Source: Haemaphysalis longicornis (lineage: Eukaryota; Arthropoda; Arachnida; Ixodida; Ixodidae). From it: DNA of 64,000 bases. The notes below the pieces were generated by a model. It was not told the DNA's origin. It saw only the letters and a list, made by a program, of their open reading frames with translations, and made no database searches. This document shows positions 13,506 to 25,587 of the stretch, one piece after another. The translations under genes and the position numbers were made by a program. The stretch covers positions 196,642,409 to 196,706,408 of the forward strand of contig CM023448.1 in assembly GCA_013339765.2 (NCBI GenBank), written 5' to 3'. Within the stretch, counting starts at the first letter, position 1; every line of letters starts with the position of its first letter.

Positions 13506-14773
13506 TACTCTGCCCGCGGCTCTACGCTTCATCTCTTGAATATATCTTCCACACATACAAGAGCACACACATCTGTACACTGACAGATCGGTGTCATTAT
13601 CCACGCACCACCGTCAGAGCCATCATGCTCTGCCGCAACTCATCTACGCCTACCTATCTTGCAGCTCTGAGGCTGGCCTTGGCTCATATAATCGTGCAGC
13701 CTGCACGGGTGTGGACCATCTTCACCGACTCTCGGGCTGCACTGTACTGTTTTGCGTCTTTCCCGAAAAGATCAGCTTGGGCTTAATGTACATGCTTTGA
13801 ATCTTCAATCTCTGCAGGCGCACCATGAAATAACACTCCAGTGGCTCCCTGCCCATTGCGGAATAAATGGAAATGTGAAGACGGACGCTGCAGCATCCAT
13901 AGCTCATAACCAACGTCAACCACAAATATCGTACCATTTTCTCGGAAAGATGCTTCAGCACTTGCATCCAGTGTGGCAAGGAGCATGCAGCGATCGATTT
14001 GGGCAAACGCATCCCATCATTACGCGCCCCTGTACTCTATCGACCCGCGTTGTAATTTTAGCATTCCACATGGAATATCCAAGGATGATGAAGCAGTAGT
14101 CCACCGTATGCGGTTGAATGTCGCCTACACGCGATACTACTGTTACAAAATCAACCAGTCCGCTTTGCCCCTGCGCCCACAGTGTGATGTGCGTGAAGAT
14201 CTGCAACACCTAGTCTGGGACTGTGCGCGATTTAGTACGCAAAGAGTTGTCTCTCACAGTGTCTCTGGGCCGGCCGCTCTTCGACGGAGTAGAATTGAGG
14301 GACGTATTAGGTCCCTGAAATTCTTCCAAACTAGCCTCTCGTGCGACAAAAGCCTTATTGACCTACCTAAAAGTCACAAGTCTTGATAAGAATTTTTAAA
14401 TTGTAAAATCAGATGTGTTCCACTGTATCATTAGAATCATCATTGTCAACCGCATTCGTCTGGCGTAGCAAGCCAGACAGCTTAGCTCGGTTGACATCAC
14501 CAGTCTCATTAAAGATTGTTCTCCCTCTTTGTCCTTGTAGAAGTTGCCAACATCCGCATTATTGTAGCTGCACGTTGGTGTTGGGCTTGTACTATCTTCA
14601 CTTCTACCGCCTATGTGGACAAGTTTCCAGTGCTGATCTGAACCACGCGAAAGAAATCAGGCATAGAGTTAGTATAGGCTTGACGTTTTCGGAAAACGCT
14701 ATTGAAACCAAGAGTCTGTTGGGCGCTCTTTGCCGCCGCTGGCCTTGCGCCATAAAAATGCAACCATCATCGA

Positions 14774-17120
14774 CTAACGGATAGTAAGTAGGTTACTTTT
14801 GGGTTACTAGTAGGTCACTAAGAACTATATACAGTTAATACATACTTCACGTGATAACGCATGGGGCACTAACTGGGGGACTTACTAAACACCTCAAAAT
14901 ATACCTTTAGTCAGCTCGAGAAGCCATGGAGGGAAGGACAATAGAAGCAATACTTAGGGATAGGAAACGAGCCTTTAGATTAGGGAGGGAAATCAGGTGG
15001 AGGACATATCCTCTCTAGTTAAAAGAATTTGGACTTCTTGTAATGAGGGTTGGGCCATCAGGGTCAAATAATCGCTACCGAAAGGACTAACCCCAAAATT
15101 TCTTTATTTAGCATTTATATGGGGGGGGGGATTTAATTATATGCAGCCATGTTCCGTCTTGTCTTGACACGGTAGAGACACGAGATAAGACAATTCGGGG
15201 TCAAGAAAGGCATTTGGACCGCACAGCATCAGAGCGCTTGGGAGTCTATGGGGGATGCTGTTGTTATGGAGTGGGCATAAATATACTGTTGATGACACTG
15301 ATGAGGATTATAACGGTTATGATGCTCATCATTATCAGCAGCTATAAATGTCCCCTGAAGGACGGAGGCCTGTCTCGGAGATTTCCAAAAAACCCTTCGC
15401 CGGTTTTCCAAGTCCACTTTCTGACCGCAAATTTTCGATATTTTAAGCATTATTATAGCGATTATTAAAATGACATTCTTCGAACTTGCAAAACGTTTCG
15501 TTTCATTTGAAGTGTTCTGTACCATTGTCAGGTTCGGGACAATAATAAATACTAGAATGAAAAACCCTTGAGGAGACACTACGGTTTATGTCAACTGAAA
15601 AACCACAAAAACACACAAATGGCCACAGACAACGGCTAATAAGAGAGTAATAGCGGCTAAGCAACGAGGAAAGCGGTAAAGAGTTGAATATAAAGCAGAA
15701 AAGGTCACAGTACGTGCTTTTCACTTGCATGGGTCTGTCGAACCACCGTTCCTTGTAGCACTGCCGTGGTGTGACGGTGTCGCGCGGCCAGGTCACATGC
15801 CTCGTGGCTCGTGGTTATAGAACGCGCTACTGGCTCCCGTCGCCGAGTACCGAACACTGCTCTCTTGGAGCGTCGCTGTCTTCTACCGATGCTCGGTGAG
15901 ACGACTTGCTTGCGGCGGAAAGGGCGCTGGGGTTTCTGTTGTGAACGGCCGCTGCGACACAGCGCGTGTCCAAACGCCAGACTGCCATGCGTCGGGGTCT
16001 CAACCCACACAGCCTCTCTTGTCCTTCCTGCCCGGGATCGCTTCTTACGCCGTGCCGCTGTCGCTGCTTGCTAGCCTATGAACGGCCTCGCACTCGGTGC
16101 CCGCTCGTGTGCTTACCTCGAGCGCTCGGCGAACAAAAATTACTTCTTTCCGTGATTTGCAGTGCTAATTTCAATGTAAAGCGTGGTAATCGCCCACGAA
16201 CTGCTCTATTTAAGCTCAGTACTTTTTATTCTGTCTCTTACAAAGATACTGGTATCAACGTAGCTTAGTATCAACGACTGCCCGTGAGCTGCTTCAGGCA
16301 GTGAATCCGATCATGCTGCTGATCAGCTGCGTGCGCAACCAGTAGCTTTAATGTCTGACTTTAGACCAAAAATGAATTTCCAAGTAGGAATTTACTTGCT
16401 GCAGCCACTACACCTTCACCAGATAGCGCTTTTAGTGCTCGATACCGCTCGAATAAGAAACTAGATGAAAGACCTCAAGCTATGTGTGTTCTGATAGGTT
16501 GCCTGGTTTGCGGTATATTTCAATGCTGCGGCTCTGCATAGGCGGTTAGCGATAACAACAAATGGCAGCGCTGATGGTACCTCACAGTACTCGTGAGTGT
16601 GTTTCACCTTGTAGCCAGAAATGTGCTCACCCTACGCTAGCTTTTGATGTTGTGGCGCTATATCAAACATTTAAATCTGTTTCAGTTTACCTTTTTAGGG
16701 AGTTGCGTGTTTACGAGCACCTTCATGGTCGCCAACGCTAGACTTTCATAGCGAATTTCTTCTTTTTTGCTTTTTCTAGCTTCAGTGCAAATCAGCAGTA
16801 GAGTCTCTCACAAATTACATCGCATTGCAGCAGCTTTTATTTATTGCATTAGCTAGCGGAAGCCCATTTGCGGGAATTTTAAGCAGTCAGCTCCAGTGCC
16901 TGTAAAGTTCACCAAGGTTCTTGCTGCTGGTATATGCCTTCTAGGAATCTGAAAGGCTTGGGTGTGGTTTGTAAGTGTCGATTTATAATGTGTTTTACTT
17001 TTAAAGGCATTCTCGCAGCCGCATTGCTATTTCATTCCACATTCTTAACCTAACAAGTTAATCAACAGAGCACCCAAAGGCCTGTCAAAGAACGTCTTAT
17101 AATTCTTCATAAAAGTATAT
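14774..17120. other. Unassigned sequence with a GC-richer block
   Basis: No recognised gene. A G10 run lies at about 15121-15130. The block 15780-16130 is GC-richer than its surroundings and is open on both strands (about 100 codons each way), with no domain motif. It could be an unrecognised repeat or an exon-like relic. Confidence 0.45.
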
Positions 17121-17586
17121 TGTCACGAAGCCAAGGACGACGCAGTTGTCTTGCAGGAGAAACAAGTTTATTGGAGCGAACTTGTGCTCCCCTCACAACT
17201 CAAAAGAATACAGAGGCGGCGAAGCAGCGGTCAACAAAGTGACTTGCACAGGCGAGTGTCGTCGAAGCGAATGCCGCGGCGTCTGCTGTGCAGACTTTTA
17301 TCTTTCGGTTCGAGTGTTTCTAGAACCGTCGATTCACATCCAGAACATTGTGGATCACAGAAGATTATTCTGGGCTAGCGACGTTAGGGCGAAACAGTCT
17401 GCTTATTGAATGTGATAGCCCGTGCGGTATAAAAATAAAGAATGCAAGACGCGCTTTGCTTGGAACGCAGATAACACAGCCGGGCGTGGCCCGGCAGTAA
17501 AAACAAACAATAAATAAACACACCCATACGTGGTTCGCGGCAATAATTCAAGTATCAATTAATAAAAAAAAGGAAGCTTCGTGACG
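17121..17586 (-). mobile_element. Probable solo LTR, minus strand
   Basis: The ends are inverted: TGTCACGAAGC at 17121-17131 and GCTTCGTGAC(G) at 17576-17586, matching at 10 of 11 positions. Read on the minus strand, AATAAA lies about 50 bases before the TGACA-type end, as expected of an LTR polyadenylation signal. There are no gag or pol frames on either side, so a solo LTR left by recombination is the simplest reading. Clean 4-6 bp flanking duplications are not visible, and the 3' dinucleotide is altered. A non-coding DNA element with short TIRs remains possible. Confidence 0.45.
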
Positions 17587-18069
17587 TGCACGGTCATAAA
17601 AAGAATAACGAAAAGGACGGTGCAGGTGCCTCTTAGCCGGACTACTTTACGAAGTGCACTGAGGTAAAACAGGAGGTGCACATTCCGATCATTTTTGCTC
17701 TATTTCGTTTTCCAGCTTAATCTGATAATTGCCTTGAACGTGGAATTCTTCAGTGGGGTTTCAAGGGGGCGCCTGGTGATTTTTTTCCCTTATACTACGC
17801 AAAGTGATTAAGCAAATGAGCGAAGGATTCTTGCTCTATTCGTAGTACTTTCTCTTTTGCTTTGTATACACATAGCCCGCACTCACCAAAGTTTTACTCC
17901 GACGAAGTTTCTAAGCGAAACTTCTACGGCTAGGATCCGGGATTTTATGGCGTACGGACGAGCGCGGGAAAACGCATTTTGTGATTTTGCGTATTGCGCG
18001 AAACTCGACCTGAAACCAAATTAAATTCCTGAAACCAAATTAATATAAATCCCTCATTCGGCTTATCCT
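17587..18069. other. Unassigned sequence
   Basis: No domain, repeat terminus or RNA gene seen. Confidence 0.5.
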
Positions 18070-18660
18070 AGAAGGCGGTTGCGCCGTTGGAAAACACAAT
18101 ACAATATCTGACAATAACACTATCGTCGAATGTGTTCAAAAGATGTCCACCCGTTCCGTACAGCGCTGTTTGACTGGAACTTTTCACCGTCATCTCACCT
18201 TGCCGCACTAGTACTAAAATTCCGAACGGCACGATCGTGGATGTCTTAAGCTGTTGCACAACCTCCTTAACAAAGCCCGTTAAGGATTCAGCAATAAGTA
18301 TTCATATTCTGATAAATTAAAATCTACCAGGACTAACCACGAACGTAACCTCGGACCATTTTGAACCCCGTGCTGCACTTTTGTACAGCTTATTCCCTCG
18401 AACTATTGGAAAATGGAATTTTGTACGTAAAGGGATTGGATCACTTCCTCGAAAGGATTTTTGTGCAGTTTGAATTGATTTAAGTTGTGTTTGTTATAAC
18501 CTACTGCGTAGTATTGTGAAACATCCGCGAGTTGTGTAGTGTTGAATTTCCTTATGCTGATTTCTGAAGAAACTTCTTCTATGCCCATTGAAGAAACCCC
18601 TTTTGGCGACAGCCCAATTGGACTGCAGTAACTGTAAATAAATAATAATAAACTGTTGTC
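18070..18660 (+). pseudogene. C-terminal remnant of CR1/L2-like LINE
   Basis: A decayed plus-strand reading gives HFEPRAALLYSLFPRTIGKW near 18357-18416, ending at a stop near 18470. This is the same C-terminal block as FFPRTVQDWN in the LINE at 9.3-11.5 kb. Upstream pieces such as FTVISPCRTSTK (about 18183) fit the preceding thumb-like region in a shifted frame. The 3' end carries GGACTGCAGTAACTG and then AAATAAATAATAATAA, matching the tail motif of the first LINE. Only the last part of the element survives. Confidence 0.55.
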
Positions 18661-18678
18661 TATTATTCTCATTGTTAG

Positions 18679-18734
18679 TACGCTTACGCTTACGCCACCG
18701 CTTACGCTTACGCTTACGCCAGTGCCCTTACGCC
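18679..18734 (+). repeat. Imperfect hexamer array (TTACGC)n
   Basis: About eight TTACGC-like units are interrupted by CACC and AGTGCC spacers. This is not the arthropod telomere motif TTAGG. Confidence 0.8.
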
Positions 18735-18739
18735 ATCTT

Positions 18740-19320
18740 CTTCCTCTCCCAACGGGACCGCAAATTTAGCTTTGAAACTCCATTCTAAACTTTTGCTCCT
18801 TGTCTCATAGTGACTGCAAGTTGAGCTTCCTGATTTTTTAAGTTTCTTCCATTTTCCTTTTGAGATCTATCTTAATTCTACTCCTCATCATAGTGCGATA
18901 ACTATTATTTTATTTGACCACATACATAGCTCCTCATCATCCCGCACAACACTTGGATTCGCACTTGAAATGACGTCGATGTCATTCCTGGTTTCAGCGT
19001 ATGGGCGTTTACATGTCAGCTCCTTCTTTTTTCATTTGTGGAAGGATGGAATCATCATTGTTAGGTTACTCATTTTGTTTTCTCAATGCCTCTCTTCATC
19101 TTAGGTATAAAGTTCCTGACCACCGTCAGAGGGAACGCGACACCGAAAAATTATTTCGGCCCCGATTACTGTCCCCTTTTTTTGACTACGAGCCATCCTT
19201 CAGCGAAACATCTGGCAAAGCAACCGCGCAGTCAACTGCGCAGTCTTCAACGTTGTTCGGTCATATTAACCTTGCAAAGCATAACGACCTCACCCGTTCG
19301 ACTCACCAGTGTAGCTCTGT
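18740..19320. other. Unassigned sequence
   Basis: No recognisable feature; the short frames overlap on alternative phases. Confidence 0.45.
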
Positions 19321-19324
19321 TGTC

Positions 19325-19420
19325 TTATTTTATTTTATTTATTTATTTATTTACAATACTGCTAGCCCTTGCGGGCTGTGGCAGGGGTGGGAAGTGAACA
19401 TGGTTTGGAAGTGAACATGG
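19325..19420 (-). mobile_element. LINE 3' tail fragment, minus strand
   Basis: The reverse complement reads GGGCTAGCAGTATTG and then TAAATAAATAAATAAA, matching the CTGCAGTA-(AATA)n end of the CR1/L2-like LINEs at 11.4 and 18.6 kb. Nothing recognisable of the coding region remains to its right, so it is a very short 5'-truncated copy. Confidence 0.45.
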
Positions 19421-21072
19421 TGGGAATGGTTTGTCTTCTTGATAGCTCCCTTGTTCTTTTTTATTATGAAGCAAAACCTTCTCACTCCTTTTTCTTGTAT
19501 TTTACCACCATTGATTCCCGTGAGCTAAACACTCCCGCCCACTCTGAAAATCGCCACAAGTGGGCTCAACAGCAACACTTCAGAACGACAAATCAGCGCG
19601 ACCAAATAAGCGAATCTGACGAAAGACGAGCCCCGCATGCGACTAAAGGAAATAAAAAAGAAACCAGTGTAGAGAAAACCGCGCAAGACCTGCATTTGCG
19701 CTGTGGTCCCTGTAATGGTTTGTATTTCTTTACTTTAATCACATGCTGGGCCTCGTCATCCGCCAAATTGGCCCCTTTGGTCACGCTGATTTGTCGTTAT
19801 GAAGTGTTGCGGTTAAGCCCACCTGCTGCGATTTTTTAGTCTGCAGATTCCCTTATTCCTGTTCCGAAGCTGGTTTCGCTTTGACACTCTGCTTGCCTAT
19901 TGCAGTCGCCCAATTCCGGTTCTTTTCAGCATTTGTATTACGTTCATTTTACCAGCGCTAATATGGTAAGGCCCAATTTGGAAAGGGTGGGACCAATCTG
20001 ATTCCGTCCACTTCGTGTTTCTCATGTGATTTGCACTCGTAGAATGAACGTACACTGTCTTGACCAGTTTTCTATGCTACTACAGCCCACCAAGTGGATA
20101 TTTCTTTTTTTAAAAGGTAAAAGTTTTAATTCCATGCAGCTACTTATCTTATCACTCTCGTCTACGGCTTGATGATCGGATTTATCGTAATATTCTAGTC
20201 ACAGAGTTCTCGTGAATTTTCCCTCCGGGTCGTCCGCCTTGCCTCTTTTCAGCTGGTGACTTCTGAATACAGGTCACCTAACCATGCAATATTCAGCTAG
20301 TGCACCATAAAGTTTCTCTCTCTCTTACGGAACGTTAATGTTTCAGGTCTCCGCATTTTCGGCCGTCTTTAATGGAGACCACGCAATCACCTTTGCTTCT
20401 GCTCATTTTCGAACATACCTATTCTAAATTTGCTCTCCAATCGTCAAATTTGATTTGTGACCTCTACTCAGACTGTGCACGTCGGAGGTATTTACTCGAT
20501 ATAATACCCACCGAATAATAATTTGCTGACCTTCTATGTCACAGCATTCAGTTGTGTTTGAAAAACGGGGCTCCATGGGGGCCCTTAAAAATATGCCTGC
20601 CTGATTTATTTTTTTGTGCTTACCTTGGTAGGTATGTTGGGGAAGTTGCATTGTTAGTTTGTTGTAAAATAGAGAAAAGAGAAGAAATTGTGATCCAGTA
20701 GCTTTGACGCCTATTTTAAACTGCTGGGAGGGGGATCGACCTCTGCATTAGTGAGTTTTATTTTTTTAAATGTCCGCTTACAGTCTATACGTGAGCATGA
20801 ACGCATGCGTTCACATGAAATTTAAGGGGGGGGGGGGGGGCTATGAAGACATTTCATCATTACAACGACATGTTTCTTCAAAACAGCTCCGGACTCCTTC
20901 CGTCAAATTCCTGTATGATTCTCGAAAGAGATCCACATACTTGCCGTGTGCCGCATTTTACTAAAAACACCTCCAAACCTCTTTCGCACCACCTTTGTCT
21001 GGATCTTCCTTGACACGAATGTATATCATGTAATTGGCTCCATTGTATTCATGGAACGTTTCTGTCACTTTT
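19421..21072. other. Unassigned sequence with a G15 run
   Basis: No gene recognised. A run of 15 G lies at 20826-20840. Open frames up to 156 codons near 19369-19839 lack any motif. Confidence 0.45.
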
Positions 21073-21121
21073 TCGCCGGCTGAAGATTACATCTGCAGGA
21101 GGCGTAATCTTCAGCCGGCGA
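21073..21121. repeat. Perfect 18-bp inverted repeat, 13-bp loop
   Basis: TCGCCGGCTGAAGATTAC at 21073-21090 pairs exactly with 21104-21121 around the loop ATCTGCAGGAGGC. It could be a hairpin, the core of a small fold-back element, or a structured RNA stem. Neither flank shows a larger symmetric element. Confidence 0.9.
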
Positions 21122-24020
21122 CACAATTACGTCTTCAGCAACACTAACTGCTGTTGTATGATACTTGCTTCTTTTCTCAGACATCTGTAGAATATATGTT
21201 CAGAAGTTTCAACAACTGGTGAAATGAACTTTTTCACACGATAATTCGCCTCGTTTTCAGCGTTACACTTAGTTTGTATGTTGGCGGAACCGCAGTTTTC
21301 TTTCATTCAGTCCGCACTATTTTCTTCCGTTGTCCATAAACAAGACAACTTTTCTTCTTCCTGTGCCTTCCGGGCTCGCAGTGGAATTCCGTATGATCCT
21401 GCTGCAGTCTATTCCATTGTCTTGATAGTGGCCGTAATTTCCCTTTTTATAATGGCAGGTGTCAATCCGTCATTGGGTAAGCATTCGTCAACACGCCTTC
21501 ATTCGCTCTTCATATTTCACGGAGCAAGCTCGCAAATTAGTTGCGTGACATGGATCAAACTTGTTATCCTTTTGATCGGGTCAATGTGCGGGCTGTCATG
21601 ATGTCCTTTCTTTCGTTGCGCTGATTCCTGGCAATTCCGCAAATTTTCTTCATCCATTTTTTTAGTTTAAATATTCTCAGTTAAACACAAACACTTTACG
21701 GCCACCAGGCCGGTTGCCGTAACTTCGTGCAGGTAAGCAACAGCGAGTGCGCGGCTAGGGGATTTTTAAATACTCAAAGCAACTGACAGCACTCGTAAAC
21801 ACTGCGCCGCACAATCGCATTGCCAGTTTTGCTCGTCCGCCCTTTCGTATCTACACAGAGTGTAGCATAATTTTGTTATTTTATAAATGAGTGGAAAAAA
21901 GCAAGAGTAGCTTTCTAGTGACAGCTTGGCGTGGTCAAACGAACCTAAACTGTTACCTATGCGTATAGCCATGCTTTGTATAACTCCTCACTTACGCCTA
22001 TAAATGCTTTCTTACTTAGATTATGCTATCCCAATGCACCATTCGAGGGAAATTTTGTTGGTAGCCTCAGGCTCACGTCGATTTCCCGTACATTTTTCAC
22101 CACACCCGTTTCTCATATCCTTCCACCTGCAAAATATCATTATTTTAAATTGTAGCCACAATGAATTCCAACGAAATGTTCTCAAAAATACCTTAATTCG
22201 CATTGGTTCTGTCGACGTTGGACAATCCCGCAAGTTATTCGTGCGCCGTCGCAAGTTAAGCGCAGTAAAGTAACAGATTAGTCGACGTGCATACCTTTAC
22301 ATTGATTATTAAAAAGCTTGTTTGATTAAGGATTGCTTTGAAGTTGGCATGAGGGCCATTCCTATTAGCGAATCCTTCACATGCCTAAAGAATGGATGCC
22401 GCGTTTATATACGTGGTCCCTTTAACCATCTCCTGCTCTCCAATCAAACGTACGGTAATAAAACTGGTCATCGTGTCGGAGATAGTGGCCCAAGAAGAAT
22501 TTTCTTCATGATCGTCGCTTGAAATTGCTGAGCCTAATCTCTCTGCCTGGCGGTCCATCTGAAGTAACCGGAATTTTGATCTACCGCGTCTGACGTCATT
22601 TCGCCCAACATTAAAAGCATGCGGAGGGAAGTTTTCCACAGATAACATTACTTTCGCTTCTAACTGGTTTCAAGAAAGCGTTGAGGTATGAATACCTCAG
22701 ATAAACCCCATACGCGATGCTAAAACTAGAAAACAAAGACAGGACAAGGGGCTCTTCTTTGTTTCAATTCCATCCAAATTTAATCAACATTTGTATACCA
22801 AACCAAATTGGCTAATACATCACACTACTTTTTCAAAATGTGTAAATATTCCTTTGGCATTGTCATATTCACCGGGGTGGTAAGCGGGTGAGTTCAATAA
22901 AAAAGAAATAATTGGACGCAAAACTCTTGGTTGCATAGCCTAGCTCTAGAGTTAATTTCAAGTAACCTAAGCCTTAATATCGCTTTTCGCTTTGGCCGAT
23001 TAGGGATGGTCACTTCTGTTTTCTTTATTTCTTCCCTTTTACTTTAATTACCTTCAATTGTAGCTTCTCTATCTCGGCAGTGAAACTCATCACTCAGACT
23101 GAATTTCTCATTGTGTTTCCCGTCTCGTACTCCTGCTGTTTTCTTGTGGAATTTCCGACGTGCGCATCATCGCTAATGTGGCTGCATCATGAGACCGCCG
23201 TGCAACCGGTACACCATTCAGTGTTATCCACCCTAATTTCGCGGCCACCTCGTTTTAGTGGCCGTTGCTGAGATAATTGTCCCTCTGGGATCTTCGCAAA
23301 CAACGTTGATGCTGGTTTTATACTCCCAACGCCGCTACACACGCAGCTAACAGTGGCTAGCGTGGCTTGGGGTTTAAACACAGTGATTGCAGCCCCAATC
23401 TGCACTCGAGTGAGCAATTAACCGTCTTGTTCTTTTGGGACTCATCAACACCAAGCCGCGTGGCAAAGCGTGCGGGAAAACGAAACCACGGAAAACAATG
23501 TTTCTAACCGGCTACAAGAATCGCTGGACGATGAAATGTGCCCTTTGTAAACAGCACGCGACTCTTCCCTGCTAGGCATCAGTTGGGGCTTTCTTGTATG
23601 TTGTTTGTAGCTTGGGAATCCTTTTTTTTCATGGCCTTCATAGTAGAATTCTAATTTTTCTTGCAGAGTACCGAATGTGTCACTACGTTATTACTTTTTG
23701 TTTGTCTGTTTCGATAATCACTACGCGGGTAAATCTTCTTAATGTTCGAGGGCTTTTCGAGCGCACTTTTGTTTTTGGAGCCCCCATAGCCGAAAAATAT
23801 GAGATGATGGGTGCAGGAAACAGTAACAAAAGCACTCCCTTGTCGCCGCAATTTTTTTTTCTTAGTAATGCTGTAAATGTCGAAGCAGCCTCTTAAGCAT
23901 TAAGAGAGCAGGTAAGCGCGTTTCCTGAGCCGCTTTCATGCCTCGAATCTTACCAAATGAGGCTATGTTATTGGTTTATTTTGACAAGGACAGCCGCCCG
24001 GCCAGCGCAAGTACAATGAT
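21122..24020. other. Unassigned sequence
   Basis: No gene or repeat terminus recognised. Short frames up to 107 codons show no domain motif. Confidence 0.45.
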
Positions 24021-24039
24021 GCAGAAGGAAGGAAGGAGG

Positions 24040-24150
24040 GAATAAATTATGGTAAAGGGAAGGCAGGAATGTTAACCAGATTGTGGCTTAGTTTGCTATC
24101 CTACACGTGACAAAGGGGAATAATGGGGAAAAGATGAAACGAGTAAAAGA
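24040..24150. repeat. Possible dispersed tick repeat
   Basis: The stretch GGCAGGAATGTTAACCAGA, followed by a TTTGCTATCCTACAC-type segment and a purine-rich run, resembles a repeat I associate with tick genomic sequence. This is recognition from memory only; there are no termini or second copy in this window. Confidence 0.25.
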
Positions 24151-24199
24151 TGGGGAAGGTAAGGAGAGAGCGTAACGAGGTGTGCCGAGTGTTACCACA

Positions 24200-25154
24200 C
24201 TATCGGCGATAGACTTCAGTGACTTCATTGACAGAAGTCTTTTGATCCACAGTTTTCTGTGCAAGAAAAAAATAAAAGTATTAGAACGAAATGGTTTTGT
24301 TTTCTCTGTAGCACAGTGCCATCAACATAAATGCAGCTCACCCGTTTTGTAGCAATATTCACAATCAATAATAATAAAAAAACGCTTTACCACCTCCTTA
24401 GAAATAAACTTTCCCCGGTCCCCTCATGCAATCATCGGCGGAAATCATTTTCCTGAGAGTGTTTTCATCTTTCGGCTCACAGAGCAGCAGGAAATAACTC
24501 CGTGGAAGGCGTAGCGAACAAAGTACGCTGAATATAGAATAAAAACCCCACTTTTTTTCAGGCACTTGCGCAAGATGCGTCATCTGCGCTTGTGCCTTGT
24601 CCTACCAATAGATTTTTTTTGTGGGCGTTAAGACAGCGTATACTGTATTGTGCCGTTTTCTCCCGCATACCCGCAAAAATGAAAAATGCTTCACACGAGC
24701 TTGTTAAGGTAGCTTTCCTAGAAAACAAAACAATAAACTTCCCACATTTCTTTTGCCGGAAATTGAATGCACGCACCCATAAATTTCGTAGGTGACGGGG
24801 AATCGAGAGGTTCTTCGCAGTGTGTTTTCTCGCATCCTACTTAGGTACAAGCAAACACACAACTCCTGCTGGAACGGTGTCGGCAGTCATTCGCATAAAT
24901 TGGCAGCGTATCCGTTTGCTTCGCTGGGAATGCGTCACAAGGCAACAGTCTTCTGTCACCTCGGCCCTTTCCACTCCCCCTTCCCGTCACTCACGCTCTT
25001 CTGCTCTCTTCCCGCTCTTTTCATGACGAACGCAAAGTAGGTTTGTTAAGTTCAAGGACATATTACCGAGCTCGCACTGCTCAAGCGCCATCCGTTGGGA
25101 CCATTTATTTCTGCTTTGCTTGGAGCCGCCTTAGTCGACAGATTTTGTTTCAGT
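24200..25154. other. Unassigned sequence
   Basis: No recognisable feature before the RTE element. Confidence 0.45.
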
Positions 25155-25165
25155 ATTTTTCTTCA
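25155..25165 (+). repeat. RTE target-site duplication, left copy
   Basis: ATTTTTCTTCA is repeated exactly at 25577-25587. Confidence 0.8.
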
Positions 25166-25576
25166 CATGGGGCGGAAAATTGGCGCCTTACTAGGCAACT
25201 GGAAAGCAAACTTTGGATGGCTCAACGGGCCATAGAAAGAAAAATGTTAGGAGCGGCGTACGAGAGAGCAAACGAGCTTCCTGTACCAGAGAACAAACTC
25301 TAGTATGGGATGTCGTAGTTCAAATAAAGAGAAAGATATGGACTTGGGCTGGCCACGTAGTTAGGCGAAATAACAACCGGTGGACCACCATGGCAACAGA
25401 GTGGGTGTCGAGAGAGGGGTCTAGAAGAAGGGGAAGGACACTAGCTCGATGGAAAGCGAAAAGAAAATTCCCTGTCAAAGAATGGACGCGAACAGCGCAG
25501 GACAGGAGTGGCTGGAGGTCGATGGGAGAGACCTTCGTCCTGCAGTGGACCTAGTAGGCCGTCGATGATGATGGTG
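25166..25576 (+). mobile_element. 5'-truncated RTE-type LINE with TSD
   Basis: Only the last part of the RT protein and a short GAT-rich tail (GATGATGATGG) remain. Identical 11-bp duplications flank it on both sides. That defines a genuine insertion and explains its small size as 5' truncation during reverse transcription. Confidence 0.8.
25170..25555 (+). pseudogene. C-terminus of RTE-type reverse transcriptase
   Basis: The protein carries the conserved tail of RTE-clade RTs: AENWRLTRQLESKL (about 25177), QRAIERKMLG (about 25222), a WTWAGHVVRR block (about 25341), RWTTMATEWVSRE and TAQDRSGWRSMGETFVLQW, ending at 25554. The same domain order is present in the minus-strand copy at 52.2 kb. 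One frame change joins the first block (to about 25302) and the second. The catalytic YADD lies upstream of the truncation and is absent. Confidence 0.85.
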
Positions 25577-25587
25577 ATTTTTCTTCA
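25577..25587 (+). repeat. RTE target-site duplication, right copy
   Basis: This is the exact repeat of 25155-25165, directly after the GAT-rich tail. Confidence 0.8.

Larger units (their letters stand above)
11700..14386 (+). pseudogene. RT-RNase H polyprotein of I-type LINE, broken
   Basis: RT blocks: ELLAALVSIKNPRA (about 11826), ARIVPVLEPGK (about 11989), SGFRKGRS (about 12149), a motif A relic FLGIESAYDSA (about 12247), GDISPTLFN (about 12429) and catalytic YADD at 12507-12518. The thumb-region motif ALETIQAQILRSCIGVRK lies near 12950. RNase H pieces are IFTDSRAAL (about 13720) and LQWLPAHCGINGN (about 13838), then a Cys-rich tail, CDVREDLQHLVWDC (about 14185). The usual acidic residue in the helix after the first RNase H strand appears as Ala (TYLAALRLAL, about 13650). 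Several frame changes and stops, plus the SINE insertion, make this a dead copy. RNase H places it in the I/Jockey assemblage. Confidence 0.8.
11645..14773 (+). mobile_element. I-type LINE (RT plus RNase H), SINE-interrupted
   Basis: A second LINE follows the first in the same orientation. It has an RT, a thumb region and an RNase H, then about 390 bp of 3' untranslated sequence. The 3' end reads GGCGCTCTTTGCC, then GGCCTTGCGCCAT, then AAAAATGCAACCATCATC. The same end, in the same order, terminates the minus-strand LINE at 60.5 kb, which identifies the true 3' terminus and links the two elements to related families. The 5' end is truncated or lost near the poly(C) tract. A SINE at 13253-13487 splits the coding region. 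Confidence 0.8.

Noticed and set aside
15705..16081. Overlapping 60-100-codon frames on both strands in a GC-richer block
   Set aside because: High GC lowers stop frequency; no motif on either strand.
18679..18734. Telomere-like hexamer repeat
   Set aside because: The unit is TTACGC, not the arthropod TTAGG, and it is short and impure.
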